From Zonotrichia leucophrys gambelii (taxonomy: Eukaryota > Chordata > Aves > Passeriformes > Passerellidae): a stretch of DNA of 64,000 nucleotides. The stretch spans positions 23,510,357-23,574,356 of the forward strand of contig NC_088178.1 of the NCBI RefSeq assembly GCF_028769735.1, given 5' to 3'. Made by a program: the position numbers and the translations under genes. Shown here one piece after another: positions 25,101-37,765 of the stretch; positions within the stretch are counted from its first letter, which is position 1; each line of letters starts with the position of its first letter. The notes below the pieces were generated by a model, which saw nothing but the letters and a program-made list of their open reading frames with translations, did not search any database and had not been told where the DNA came from.

Positions 25101-25500
25101 AAGAATCACCATTTGTCAGGTTTTGTATTTCACCTCCAGGACTTCATTCTGGTTCCTAGCTGTTCACATTCAGATGCTCAGTACATACTCTGAGCCTTGC
25201 TCAGTCAGTATGCAGCACCCACTGCCTCTCTTGGTCCTCCCTCTAAGTCTCCACTGAGTTTGCTCTGTGTGCTGCATGTTCCAGGAAAAAATAAAGCTAC
25301 AAAAACAACCCAGAAAGGAACCAAAGACAGGATTAGTGTCCCACTGCTATTTGTTAAGGTATGTTTCTGTGAAAGAAGCCAAATTTCTCTTTCCTGTCAA
25401 GCGTTCTTCTCGAAGGGAGGACATTAATACAAAGAGAAAAAGCTCAAACGTCCTCAAGAACAGTTGCTTCAAAACTATCTAAAACAGAAAAATACTAATA
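19176..25500. other. Single-copy non-coding DNA, no gene seen
   Basis: About 6 kb of mixed sequence. There are A-rich runs at about 19267-19280 and 23325-23365. Many short frames occur on both strands; none has recognisable protein features. A small CpG cluster near 23925-23942 is too short to call an island. Confidence 0.6.
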
Positions 25501-25526
25501 GAAATAGAAATAGAAACAGAAATAGA

Positions 25527-25606
<80 letters not shown>
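25501..25606. repeat. Three-part microsatellite (GAAATA)5-(AAT)16-(AGT)10
   Basis: Five six-base units (the third reads GAAACA) at 25501-25530 pass into about 16 AAT units to 25575, and then about ten AGT units at 25576-25606. Each motif differs from its neighbour by a small step, as if successive point changes were each spread by slippage. AT-rich sequence continues to about 25680. Confidence 0.97.
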
Positions 25607-26867
25607 AAAATTATATAGGTTTACATACTAAATATTTAATAAATTATATATAATTTACATATGTAATATATAAATAAAACCTGAACTTGATAGGGTACTG
25701 ATCACAAAGTCTGCTCCCCCAGGAAGCACACAGAGCTTAAGTACATCTGGGAAAAGTGTCTCCAGGCACTGTGCTGCTGTGCCTATAGCAGCCCTGTGTT
25801 CCTGGGAGTGCCATTTAAAACACCGTGGGGACAAGAGAGGAGCAGTGAGGGACAGCCCTTCACCCACCGTCAACCCTTCACCTATTCCTGTATTTAGAAA
25901 GCAGAATGTTTCCCAAAATTGAGAATAACCCCAAGTGGACCCTTAGCATCCCCCATCCCAACCTCCATCTAACAATAGAGTGCCTGGAAGTCTCTCCCTC
26001 CCTGCAGCATGATCCATCTCCTCTGCAACAGCCCTCCCCAGTCCTGTCCTCTGAAATATTTCCCATCTCTCCAGCCTGAGTTAGGGCTGCATTGCCCAAA
26101 ATGCCTCTTTTGTGCACAATTTTAGGAACAGATTTCTGACTTTGGAGAAATCCTGCTGTACCAGTGAATCAAGCCCAGGTGAGTCAAAGTGCTTCAACAC
26201 AGTAAGTCTATACCAGAGCCTTGTAGAATACAGGTGTTGCTGCAGTTCACAGCTATTTGTCACAAGTAAGAAGTAGAGTGACACCTCTGTCTTACTGCCA
26301 GTACCAGGACAGAAAAGTGCCATCATTGAGGTACCTGTGGGGCAGCCCACAAGCACAAGAACAGGGGAACCAGACAGGGTGGGATTGCAGGCTGGCAGGC
26401 TGCCACAAATGAGGTAATGGAGAAGGATTCTGAGCACCTCCTCCACCATACAGAACGCAGCACTGTGAAGCTCCTTTGCTCCAGAAAGGATTTCCTGCCA
26501 AAGCCCCAGACATCAGCCACATGAGAGGCGTGCAAGGTACAGCAGTGGGAATTAGCTGTACAAGCAGCCCTGGTGTACCCTGACCCAAGTCAATTGAATA
26601 AGTGCTGTATTATTCCAGGCCTCATTTCCACAAGAAGCCATCTGACAGCTGCTACCTCACAAACTGCTCTGTAAAAACAGGTGTAAAATGAGCAGAAAGA
26701 GCTACGCTTCCCTTCCTTACTGAACTGGAGCACCCAGAAAAGATGGTCACTAAGAGTGATGATTTCAGAGGGCAGGAAAGATTGGAAGACCCTTCAGTTT
26801 CTTCTACAAAGCAAGGCAGCCCTGTAGCAGACCTGAAATGATGTATAGCTTAATTACAATCATGGTT
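25607..26867. other. Single-copy non-coding DNA, no gene seen
   Basis: AT-rich for the first 70 bases and then mixed. Open frames at 26081-26588 on the minus strand overlap each other in different phases and match no known family. Confidence 0.6.
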
Positions 26868-26965
26868 TCATAAAATGGTTTGAGTTGGAAGGGGCTTTAA
26901 AGATCATCTTGTTCCAGACTCTCCTCCCACCATGGTCACCCACTACCAAATTGCTCATTTGTGAG
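26868..26965 (-). mobile_element. CR1 LINE 3'-end fragment
   Basis: On the plus strand the sequence runs TCATAAAATGGTTTGAGTTG, then GGAAGGGGCTTTAAAGATCATC, then a CCA...CTCC...CCATGG segment. This is the reverse complement of the avian CR1 3' end, which terminates in an ATTCTATGA-type tail. Only the last hundred or so bases are recognisable, typical of a 5'-truncated and aged insertion. Confidence 0.85.
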
Positions 26966-27719
26966 GTCTTCAAAGATCCATAGCTGCAAAGGTGCTGAAA
27001 ATGCAAAGTGTATTCTTTAAAGCAATAATAATATATATATATATATCTTCCTAGACTTCAGAAAAGCTCTATGAATCCAAAGAAAAGTAAAGAAAATGCC
27101 CAAATCCTGCATTTGGAGGAATGAGGCATAAAACACTTCAGGACATAATCAGTAAACAAGACAATATTTCCAAACCAGCCTTTTGAAACTGCACAGAGCA
27201 AAGGCACACACATCTCTAGATTCTCACAAGAAAAGAGCAGCTCACCCACTCGTTATTTTGGTATTCTAAGAGGATCAAAAAGGCCATTTTAATTCTCAAA
27301 ATCCCTCACAAAAATCTCTCTCAAACACATTTCAGGCAGGCTGGATGGAAAAGAAAGAAAACTGTGATCAGACACATCACGATTCGGAGAGATCTGAGTG
27401 CAGAAACCTGTGAGCATTTCCACAGAATGCAAAGCAGTAATTAAATGCTTCCTATGGAAAAGAAAGGTTGTCCCTTGGACACTTCTGTCAATCTGCATTT
27501 AGGAGACACAGCAGCCCTCTCAGTTCAAGCACACAAGCACTCTGGTTCTTTGCTGGAGTGACCTTAGCTGTCAGCCCAGCCTGTCCTGTTCAATATCTGT
27601 AGCTCTGCCTGGTACCTTTTGTGAGCACGTGTTGGGATGAGGAGATGCAAAAGGAAAAAGCACAATGAAAAGGCAAAGCACTGGCCCCAATTAAAAAATT
27701 AAACAGGTGTCCTGAGACT

Positions 27720-27850
27720 GTCAGCCTGAAGATGGAGCATCTACGTTTAATTAAAGGGATAAGTTTAGCAGAAAATGCCACTCCAGCTACTGTCAGAATG
27801 CATGATTAATCTGTGATAAAATACCCAGCACTGTCTAACAGAAGCAGACG
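27720..27850. promoter_or_regulatory. Candidate regulatory block with homeodomain motifs
   Basis: A TTTAATTAAA palindrome at 27746-27755 is followed closely by GGATAA and by GATTAAT at 27804-27810. These resemble paired-type and LIM-type homeodomain sites. No conservation evidence is available here. Confidence 0.22.
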
Positions 27851-28199
27851 GCTGGGGGACACATATTTACACAATCACTTGTTATTTCTTCAAGATATTA
27901 CCAATGACCCTGAGCTTAGTGTCAGTGCATTAAAACAAAATTCTCACATCTGGACTTTTGAAATCTCAGGCTTGCTGGAGGCTTTTCCCAAGCAGCCCCA
28001 TGCAAGAGCACTCCAAAGCCTGGGAAGGGGAAAGCAAACCACTGTTGGAGGCTGCAGCCTCTCCACCAGCAGTGGGGGTCACCCTTTTAGTGTCAGCTCA
28101 TCAGCCCATCTCCTGCAGTGACACCAGGGCATGGCTCTTCCTGCAGCTCATCAGCAATGCCAGTCCTTTCCAAGAGGTTCCTTAACAGCCCTTTCATTC

Positions 28200-28330
28200 C
28201 CCTGCCACGGCAGCGGGTGCTGCTCCCGCCGCTAATCAACTCCTGCTCCAATTAGTGGCTAGGGTAGGGGGGTTCTCCTCATGATTGATATACTCTGCTA
28301 TTGAGCTGCTAAAAAGCACAATTATTTCTC
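28200..28330. promoter_or_regulatory. Candidate regulatory block, CpG-bearing with TAATC and CAATTAG
   Basis: A local CpG-bearing stretch (28205-28232) abuts TAATC at 28233-28237 and CAATTAG at 28249-28255. The mix is unusual for the surrounding AT-rich DNA. This is suggestive only. Confidence 0.18.
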
Positions 28331-29716
28331 CTCAGTCATAGAGACTGTTTGGCAAACCATTCTGGTCAAATAACATGCTCAACAGTGGCCTCAAGTTTAA
28401 CTTTTCCTGCCCCTCTGAGCATGTTTAAATAACAGCTGCAAGGTCCTCAGTGGCTCTCAGCTAAGCAGGAGAGCTGGGTTTGTTTCCAGCCCCTGAGAAT
28501 GGAGAATTGGCTTCCAGGATCTCCCCAAATCTTTCCCCAGGGAGGGAACATTGTCTTGTCCTGGCTTGGGCTGCCTGAGTCCCCACCTGTAGATTCAGTT
28601 GTGCTTTGTTTCCCCTGCATGGGCTGGAAAGGTTTTAAGCAATAAACAAGGCTCCAAGGACACATCTGTGGAACTTCTGCTGAGCTGCTTCCCTGGACTG
28701 ACACTCTGACATATCATAACAGCTACAAACACCTGCACTCAGGGCTCTCACACAACAGGTACTCTCAGAAAGCTGATATCCATCTCTCCTCACACCAGCA
28801 GGTAAACACATGGGGCCCGCACAGAATGTGCCAAACCCTTCCAGGAAAGGGAGAGCACAGCACAGTGTCACTGGCACTAAACAGAACATTATTTGATGCA
28901 TCTGACTTCTGAGTTTTAGGTCTTAATTTTATCCCTGAGAAAGATGAGAAAAAAAGGCAGGAATCACTACCTTAAAGTTCAGCTCTGCTTGATGCCAACA
29001 GTTCTTTCTACCTCTGTCCATGGCTGTGCTCCTAGAATGAGGCTTCTCTTTGGAGACATGGTGGAGATTATTGAGACTTCACTGAAATAACTTTGACTGT
29101 TCTACAGCAGAGCCACTTAATCAGCCACAGGCTAAAAGCAGGCAGCCATGCCAAAGGTGTATTGTCACCATAAATACAAGATGTGTCACTGCTTGGACTG
29201 CCACTGGGCAAAGCTTCTGGCTTCCCTGGCATTTCTCTTAGCTTTTAATAATGGCATTTTCTGTAACAAGTTCATGCAATGTAAATAGCTTTTTATTTAT
29301 TTAGCCATCAGTACCAGTCAACTACCACCAGCAAGGACCTAAATGGATGATAACCTGCAATACTTCTGCTTCCACAGAAAGAGAGTCAGTGCTGTGAAAA
29401 AAACATTCCATAAGTCTACAACTGGCTATAGGCATAGTTATTTATGAATTGTGTAGTCAAATGGCTGAGCTGCTCTTCAGTGCCCTTGAGGCATTGAACC
29501 AGATCTGAGGACACAAGACTTGGACAGCAAACTGCCTGTCCCTCAAAACTGCTGCCTCCAGACCTCAGCTGCAGCATGAACTGCCTCCATTCCCAGAAGG
29601 ATCAGCTGTCAGAGGAATGTCACAAACTACCCATATCATATTTCACATCCCCACTTTCATGCTTGATTAAATTAATAGTTATTGTGCTTGGTACCAAGAC
29701 TTTCTGAAGGACAACA

Positions 29717-29784
29717 CTTTGGTTTCTGAGAGGTTTCCCACCTCACACAACTTTGGTTTCTGAGACATTTCCCACCTCACACAA
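29717..29784. repeat. 34-bp tandem duplication
   Basis: The unit beginning CTTTGGTTTCTGAGAG at 29717-29750 repeats immediately at 29751-29784 with two differences. The near-identity indicates a fairly recent local duplication. Confidence 0.95.
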
Positions 29785-32700
29785 TGCGCCTTCCATGATC
29801 TCCACCCACAGTTAATAGCACTGTGGAGTTTTGCTCATGGAATTCACTTTCCTTGCCCATGGCTCTGTGACCACATTTTCTCTAACTGGTAGGATGGGAC
29901 ACAGCAAATCTCACAGATTCAGAACTGACAACCTCACCTGGATGATAGAGGAAAAAGGAAAGGAAAATGCAGAAGAAATAACTTATTCAAGAGGGTATCC
30001 CATAACCCCTTGGAGAGAGCTGGTGTATTTTATGCTTTAGCATTACAAGAGGATGAAATATACTAACTATTGGGCTCTTTGTCCCCTTTTCTAGCTCCTA
30101 GACCAACTCATTGCTTCCTTTTCCTCCCAAACAAAGACAGATTTTTGCAGGCTTTCTGCAGTTCTAGCATTTTCAGTAATTAAACTTATCTCTGAGGCAA
30201 TCACATTTAGGATTACTGGGTTTGCTATCTCCAGGCTAATAGGGTCAAAATGCTTAGCTGCCCTCCTGCCTGCCAGTTTATAGCATTTTGCTAATGGATC
30301 ATTTCCTTCCATGGGGATAACACTCTGGCTATTAGGTGTTCTCCTGTTGCACAGCAATTTTAGGTGATCAGGCAGTAATAATAAGTGTTCTTGTTAGATG
30401 GGAGACTTTATTGCCAGGTTAAAGAGCTACAAAGCAATAAGAATAACTTTTTGCTGGCAAAACAACTTCAGTCAAAGACAAGGGGCACTTCTGCTACTGG
30501 TTATCCAATTTTCACCTTGCTTATGCTCAGTTTTGCCATACTTGTACCCCCAGACTGCAAAACTGCTCAGCTGATTATACTTCAATATTCTCATGTTGGA
30601 AGAATCCAAGTCCAACAGGTTTTTCTGTCTATGTCAACTGCATCCCTGAGAAGCTCTGTACCTGCAGCACCTTGTTTCTAGTTTTTATTCAGCATTATTC
30701 CCTTATCTTATGTTTCAGCCTCCCCTGCCCACAGAAGCTCAGTGCAGCAGCCAAACCTCTGAGCAAATGGGCACCCCTGTGTCTTGAAAAATGGGGGTAG
30801 CAAGAAAAAAAAGTTGGTGTATGCAAACTAATCCCTTCTCTATGAAATGGAGTATCTGTGTAAAATGACATCACTCAGGCCAACTTCAGACCCACAGAAA
30901 TCACTGTTTCCTTCCACTCTTTTCACTCCAAAAGGAGTTTATGCTCCTGTGGACAAAAGCAATTGCAGTCATAGTTACTGCATCCTAGTCTCAATGCAAA
31001 GTGGAATGACAGTGGCTTACCCCCAGAATGTGTTTTTCTGGTAGGGCCATTTAATATTACTCACTAGACCCTTCCAAATGAATGACTTGAAGGGAGAGGA
31101 TTTTAAATTTATTTTTTTTCCTAAGTTACTTGAAGGCAATTACATTGCACAGAAAGTAATAATCACTTGTCAGGCTCTCCACTTCACACATAGAGCCTTA
31201 TTTCCATAGAGGTGAACATGTAGCAGTTCACTTGAATGCTCTTATTTTAAAGGATTTGGTGCAATCAGTGTGAACCTCATATTTTCTCTCTCTCTCTTTT
31301 TTTCTCCCTTTTTTAAAAAATTTTTTTAAAGAAACTAAGACAACCAATCTGGCATGGGTTCCATTCTCAAGAGCTCAAGAAAAGATGCATTGCAGTTAAT
31401 TGGTGGCAAAATGAAGCACGTTAAAGTGTCTCTTGAGTTCACAGAACTGGAATATGCACAGAGAAGATCTATTCAATTATCTTTGGTGGTGAGATCTGTT
31501 TTGAGGAAATCCTTAATTCTCAATCCGTTTGTTCCTCTCACAGTCTCTGCCTATGATCCCACCAGAGCTCCCAGGCTGGGTCCATCTTGCAACTGGAGAC
31601 AGTCAATGAAATTCAAACCTGGAATCAGGAAAAACAGTGCTGCTGGTTTTCTTCACCAGCATCACTTCACAGCCCACTCCTCTGATCAGACTGGAAGTGA
31701 AAAGGCAGAGAAGAAATAATAGGATTTTAGAGAAAACTCAGGACCACAGCCTTATCAGTTATTTCCAGGAAGCCCTAATCAATTATTTCCAGAACTTTCC
31801 AAGAAGTTATTCTGGAGAATAACTGCTGAGCAATTCTAATTTATCTTTGCTAATATCTACCAAATCTCAACTTATTTGCCTAAGCAAATATTAATCCTGA
31901 GCAGATTGGTTAAAAGCAAACACATTTTCCCTGGAGATAGCTGCCTTTCAGCATTGGGTGGCACAACTGCACCCCAGCATCACAAACCCAGACTTAATTC
32001 TCCCTGTCACAGACCCACTCCTGGCTGGGGGGGTTCCTGAGCTCTGCATAAGCCCCCAGCCTCAGCTGAACAGGGGAAGGCCAGCAGCTGTCCCAAGCTC
32101 AGGGGTTAGCTCAAGCACAGTGCTAAAGTGGGAGCTTGACAAATTATTATTTTTCATGCCACCTAATGGCACTGTGGTACAAATGAAACACGCCTCAGAC
32201 TGGCCCAGGCATGCCTTTGACTGCAGAGTAGGTTTATCACACCGAGTGCAATGTACAATTTGCTCTGGGATCTCTGTGAGTGAAAGACAAGTCATTAACG
32301 TCCTCTAAACATCCTCCAGGAGCAGTAAGACAAAGAGCAATCATGCACAGGCTCCGCTTTGAATAGCATCTTGATTTTGGCATCTTGTTTCCTATCTCCA
32401 TCAGCTTTCAGCAGGTGAGCTGAGGGGGAGATCTGGCTGCACTGGGCAGCAGGCTGAGCTGTGTTTGTTTTCTGTGGGGGTGGCTAATGAAAACAGCACA
32501 GCAGGTGCTGGGAAGGAGGGGCTGTTCTGCTGTCCGAGCTGGGCTCGCTCTGCCTCCTGCAGAACTTCCTCACTGAACTCCCACCCACACGAGGCACCAG
32601 GTGCAGGGATGTCTGGAATATGGAATCAGCTCTGAAGCAGAGAGAGAGGGAGGGAGAGCAGAGGGAAGATCTGTGCCCTGCCTTTTTCACACCTTTTGAT

Positions 32701-33170
32701 TCTGCCAGGGCTGCAGGCATCGCCTGGCTCTCCGCAGCTGCCTCCCACAGAAGCCCGGGCCATGCCCTAAATGTCAAGCCTGAATTTCCATAGTTATGAA
32801 GAGTCTGGATGTCAAGTGGCCCCTCCAGGCCTCACATTCATCTGAGGTTGGCAAGACCAGCACAGAGAGTGCTCACAGTTCAATTACAGGCATGACTAAA
32901 GAGCAGGCACTGGCCAACAGACTGTACAGCAAGAAGCCCTTTCCCTTTGAAACACTCTTCAGCTTGGGCAAGTCTGTACTAGGACATCTTATCAGGTTAT
33001 ATTGTGGATAGATAAGGACTGGCAGAGCTAAAATTTTAAATATGGTGGTCACAACCTATGAGGATGCAAAGCCATTTTCCTCTATCTTTATCAATAGTTT
33101 CTCAGGGCAAATTCTTCAGTACACAGAATCCTGCAGCTCTAAACTGCAAGCCTACCTGTTGGCATCATAC
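29785..33170. other. Single-copy non-coding DNA, no gene seen
   Basis: Mixed sequence. Contains a pyrimidine tract at 31282-31314 that ends in six T followed by six A and seven more T. The frame at 31354-31719 (121 residues) lies just after it but has no recognisable domain and is not flanked by a convincing splice pair. Confidence 0.55.
31282..31330. repeat. (CT)n and T6A6T7 low-complexity tract
   Basis: A CT-repeat and polypyrimidine run to 31314 is followed by AAAAAA (31315-31320) and TTTTTTT (31321-31327). The T6A6 core is a perfect palindrome. Confidence 0.9.
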
Positions 33171-33298
33171 ATATATATACATATATATACATATATATAC
33201 ATATATATACATATATATATACACACACACATATATATATGCATATATATACATATATATATTAAAATATATATTTATAATATATATACATATATACT

Positions 33299-33348
<50 letters not shown>

Positions 33349-33349
33349 G
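33171..33349. repeat. Large AT/AC microsatellite with 10-bp periodicity
   Basis: Four copies of the decamer ATATATATAC at 33171-33210 lead into AC and AT runs, an interrupted AT-rich centre, a run of about 14 AC units near 33304-33331, and a last AT run. Open frames here, made of alternating Ile, Tyr, His and Thr, are artefacts of the repeat. Confidence 0.97.
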
Positions 33350-36300
33350 TGAATCATGCTTTGGTTCAAGAAAATCAGCTTAAAAAACCATACTAATACT
33401 GCCCCAAGCTCACGGATTATTGATGGAAGGTCTCAATGTATTTTTTCCCCCTCAAAAAATACTAAATATTCTTTTTTTCCTGCTTCCTTTATGCTGTTTC
33501 CCTTTGATGAGTAATAAATAAAGAAGCAGTTGAAAACAGAATGTAAGTGCAAAGCCCCAGATCTGAAAGGGACAAAGACTCCATCTGTCACAGAGAAATC
33601 CAAAAATCCAAGTACCAGCTCAGAGCCCACCTGCCAAAAAGGTTTTATGTTTATGTTAAGTGTGGCTTTAAGGAACAGAAATGTTCTGGCAGATAAAGGC
33701 AGCCACGAGAATGACTAACTGAGATGCACAGACAATAATTCCCTCCTTTGATTTCCTCCACTGTCACTGCTATCAGTTAGACATCTGAATGAAAAATCAG
33801 CTTAGAAACTTTGATCCTTTTAAAAACAGAAAAACAAACTCTGTAATCCGGAAATCCTTGGAGGAATATGGAACTGCAGCATCCCCCTATGCAGCACATT
33901 TGCTGCAGCTGTGGGGAGCAGGGGTCTGTGCCTTGGACCAGGCAGCCCAGGGTCCAGCACAGAGGTCTCTGCTCCCTTCTGGGCCTGATGTGCCTGAGGG
34001 AAGAATTTCTGTTCCTCAGTGCTGCTCCCAGAGCACGCCCACCCTCATGGCTTGCTCGCCATTTTGCACATTTTAACAAAAGCAGAATTTCAGACTGATA
34101 TTTCCCAGGCAGGAATGGAGATGGTTGAGTAGCCAGCTGTACCAAACAGGAGGTCCCCTAAATAGCTCAGATTCCTCTATACAGGCTTGTTTTTCTGCAC
34201 ACTCTGTTTTGCTCCTAGTAGACAGAGACTCTGAAATATCCATCTGCTTCCCCAGAGCTCAGCCCTTTGCCTTCACCTCGAACACAGGAGAAAACACTAC
34301 ACCTTTACCTTTATGTTGAATTGGAATTAATTTTTTTTGTTTCTCTGGCCAAAGGCCAAGACCCAAGTGCTGAGAATGAAAAGACAATGAGCAGTACTGA
34401 AGAGCAGAAAGAGCAGAAATTGCAGAGGGGCAGCTCAGCAGCAGCATAATGAGATGTCCTGAGATAGTTCTTGAAAGGGCTGAAAGACCTCAACACTAAC
34501 CCTGCTTGGATATGGGAACACAGCCCCAGCTCTGCTTTGCACTGGATGCAATGAACTCCAAATTGCAGAAATATCCCCAACTTCATCATAAAGGGAGAAA
34601 ATCTGCCACAAATCGAGAGTGCAACCTGCTCACTCGGTCACACAGGCACAGCAGTGCCACTGGAGACTTCCCAAGCCATCCCCTTGACATTGGCAGGGGG
34701 ATATGTACAAATCACCAATGGGACAGGGCTGCTGTGGAACGTGCCTTGAGCTGTTTTATTTTTCAACATCAGTCTCATTCCATGGTTATAACAATGGGAA
34801 GATGCCAGCAGCTCACATCTCAGGCAGCAGACCAAGAATTTAATGTTACAACTTACTTTATAAGCTTTTTGACCAATCACACAAAGCAAAAGCATACTGA
34901 CAGTAGTTCTGTCTAATCACCATAAGCACACGTACCTTTGGTTAAAACAGTGCTTGCTTATTTCAAATACAATACCTACTTGTAAGCCTTAAAACACAAT
35001 GCACAGAGCTCTATTATTAAGCTTCAACCTTCCTAATATCTTGTTAGATAAACTTTTCTGTAGCTTAGAGAGTTATTCTAGACAAGCGTTAATACACAGA
35101 CCATTGTTCTATTTGTCTTTGCTTTTCTACAGTTTAAATAATTTTTCTTCTGACCAGTCTCATGGCTGCTGCTTAGCTCTAATCACATTTCTACTGCTTC
35201 TGGGGCCTGCCTTTTGCAGCTTTCCCAAAACCCTCTGATTTTGTAGATTCCCACATCCCCTCATGACCCAGCTCCGTGCTGGGCGCTGCCCTTCCCCAGC
35301 TGGGCTCACCTGCTCCAGGTGGGATGGGGCAGCAGCATGGGCAGCAAGCCAAGCTCCTTTCTGAGTCCCAGGGTAGGAGGAGGGCACAGAGCTCCCATTC
35401 CCAGCTACCTCCTCCCTTCTGGTACAAAATCTTTCCACAGAGCCACCCTGACTCACCCTGGGTCCCCTCAGCATCCGTCTCACCTCTGTGTATCCCTGCT
35501 CCCTCCAGGGCTCTTTGTCTGCCAGCTCTATTAACCCATCTTTGCAGAGCACACAAAATACCTGACCTTTCCATGAAGCCTCTCATATCCATGCCAATAA
35601 GGCAACATTTTCCTCCTGGAGTTTCCCTGCATCCTACACACAGAAGAAAGCAAGAGCAGCTGGTTTTAGAGCCTCACACCTGAGGCAAACCTTACACTTT
35701 TGTCCTTTCCTAGCACAGCCATCCTTACTGATGGCTTTTTTTCCCTCTGTGCATGTTCAGTGCCTCTCCCCCTCATCAGGAGAGCTCTGGGGGGGAATAT
35801 GCACCCCAGAGGATGCCCTTCAGTGGGGTCACTGGGAACAGCCCCCTCCTCCAGCTCCTGCAAAGGGGCACTGGCCCCAGCGTGCCACAGATGGAGAGCA
35901 GATATGAAAAACAACAGCCCTCAACACCCCTGCACTCTGACCATTAACTATAATTGTATTCTACATCAATCACAGGAGTTCTCCCCTTAAAGGTTATTAA
36001 GTATAATTTCTACTATGCAAATAGTTCCAGCTTCATTAATGGATTTTTGGTTTCTAGTAGAAGTTGTTCTTTGATGAATGTCTCCAGATGTCAGTATCTG
36101 AAAAATGTATTGGGGGGGGAAGAAAATTCTCCCTGATGCAATGTAAAAAAGGTCCACTGGAGAGAGGGGGCTGGGGAAGACAGAAATATAATTAAAACAA
36201 TTAAAATTCCTATCTCATGACCATTTACAGATGCTCCAAAGTGGCTCTAAATTAAAGGGAAATGTCACAGAACATGGATGCTTCTGCCAAAAAGTAGCAT

Positions 36301-37759
36301 TAAAAATGACAAATTCCAAACAGACTGAACATTCTCGTTAAATCCAAGGCTTTAACAGCTCAACCAAGGCAAGCAGAGTGGGTAGACAAAAAAAAAAAAA
36401 AATCACATCCAACAGTCAGCTGTGGAAATGAAGGAGAGGTGACCAGGGAAAAGCTATCCAGCAGAACAACGAGCCAACATGAGACCTATGGATTTTCAGA
36501 TTTATTCCCACCAGATCAAGTAGTTTTTCTACCATCTCATCTTTAATGGATTCAGACTGTCTATTACTATGACCCTGGTTGCTGCCTTTTCCTAACCAGA
36601 GATTTATTTTTTTATAAGTGTTTAAAAGCTCTGGTGATGAAAGGCTTCATCTGATATCAAGATTTGCTGGATGAAGTCTCTCATGTACACTCACACACCA
36701 GGTCCCAAGCCAAGGCAGAGAGAAGGCTGTGGGGTTGCATTTCCTCTGCTTTTTCTATTGTTGTTTTTCACCCTCCCCTTCACTCCTGGGAGAAATTTCT
36801 TTTGGAATATTTTCTCATTTATATTGTAAGAAACCTCTGCTGGTGTGCTTGGGTAGGGAATCTTGGTTTGGTTTTTTTTCCTAAAGGCCATCTGCCTAAA
36901 CTTCTTACACTCTCTCCCATTTAGGTTTACAGTGGAGAAACTCAATTACAAGAAATACAATAAATATTTATTGAACTGGCAAAGGCAATAGCACATGCTG
37001 AACACGCTCCGTTTTCCTGGATATACTTTTTTTTCCCCCCCCTCCCTGCATCAAGCCCTTGTTCTGTCAGAATTGTTTTCATGTTAGTATTAGTCAGTCA
37101 CTCCCCATGTGTCAGGAAATGCAAAACATGCCTGCTGTGAGACAGGGAGCGCGGGTGCCACTTTGCAGCTCCTCGGGATGCGAGCTGGCACACAGACAAA
37201 GCGCACACAAAGGATGACAGGCACCACAGCCTGCTCCTCCAAACAGCAAACTGGGCAAGTGACAACGCCTTGGGAGCAGGGCTGAGCTGGGGAGGAGGGA
37301 GCACGCAGGTTTGGAGAAGCTGAAGTGGAACTGGAGCAGGTAGGGGAGGTTTCCTTGGCAGGAAGCAGAGCTGCAGGGCACAGCTGCTCGAGGAAAGGAA
37401 CATCTGTGCGTGGGGTCAGCTGCTACAACCTGGAAGCAGAGCCTATTAAGTGGCCATCTGTAGATGGTTTGCTTATTTACAGGCCTTTCAACAGTACAGC
37501 TCATCATTACCTAATAAGTGCTAATGAACTTGGCCAGATTCTGCAGCTGCAGAGGAGGTGGGGTTTTCATTCCTTCTCCAGCCTACAAAGAGCTTTAACT
37601 CTGGATGACTTCACCTTCAGGGGCTCAGCACTGGTTTGGTTGGAAGTATCCCTGTCTGGCTAAGGACTAGGTTAGACCTAAAGGGGGATTTGGCTCAGGC
37701 TTCCCTCTCTGTGATGGCCAAACCACACAGGGTCCAACCTCCAGACCACTTGGGGGCTG
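33350..37759. other. Single-copy non-coding DNA, no gene seen
   Basis: Contains a GC-richer patch at about 35240-35560 where frames of 130 or more residues are open on both strands at once, a composition effect. Also a run of eight G at 36112-36119, a 15-base A run near 36388 and a T/C run near 37028-37043. No exon is recognised. Confidence 0.6.
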
Positions 37760-37765
37760 CTCAGC

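Larger units (their letters stand above)
26966..29716. other. Single-copy non-coding DNA, no gene seen
   Basis: Contains a small AAT/AT microsatellite at 27024-27046. No exon, RNA gene or mobile element is recognised. Two blocks with homeodomain-type motifs (27720-27850 and 28200-28330) are listed separately. Confidence 0.6.

Noticed and set aside
31354..31719. 121-residue frame after a polypyrimidine tract, as a possible exon
   Set aside because: The tract runs into a T/A palindrome, there is no convincing acceptor and donor pair, and no domain is recognised.
33042..33396. Two 112-113 residue frames made of alternating Ile, Tyr, His and Thr
   Set aside because: They are translations of the AT/AC microsatellite.
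35160..35683. Frames of 130-135 residues on both strands
   Set aside because: Several frames on opposite strands are open over the same GC-richer patch, and none has a recognised domain or splice context.
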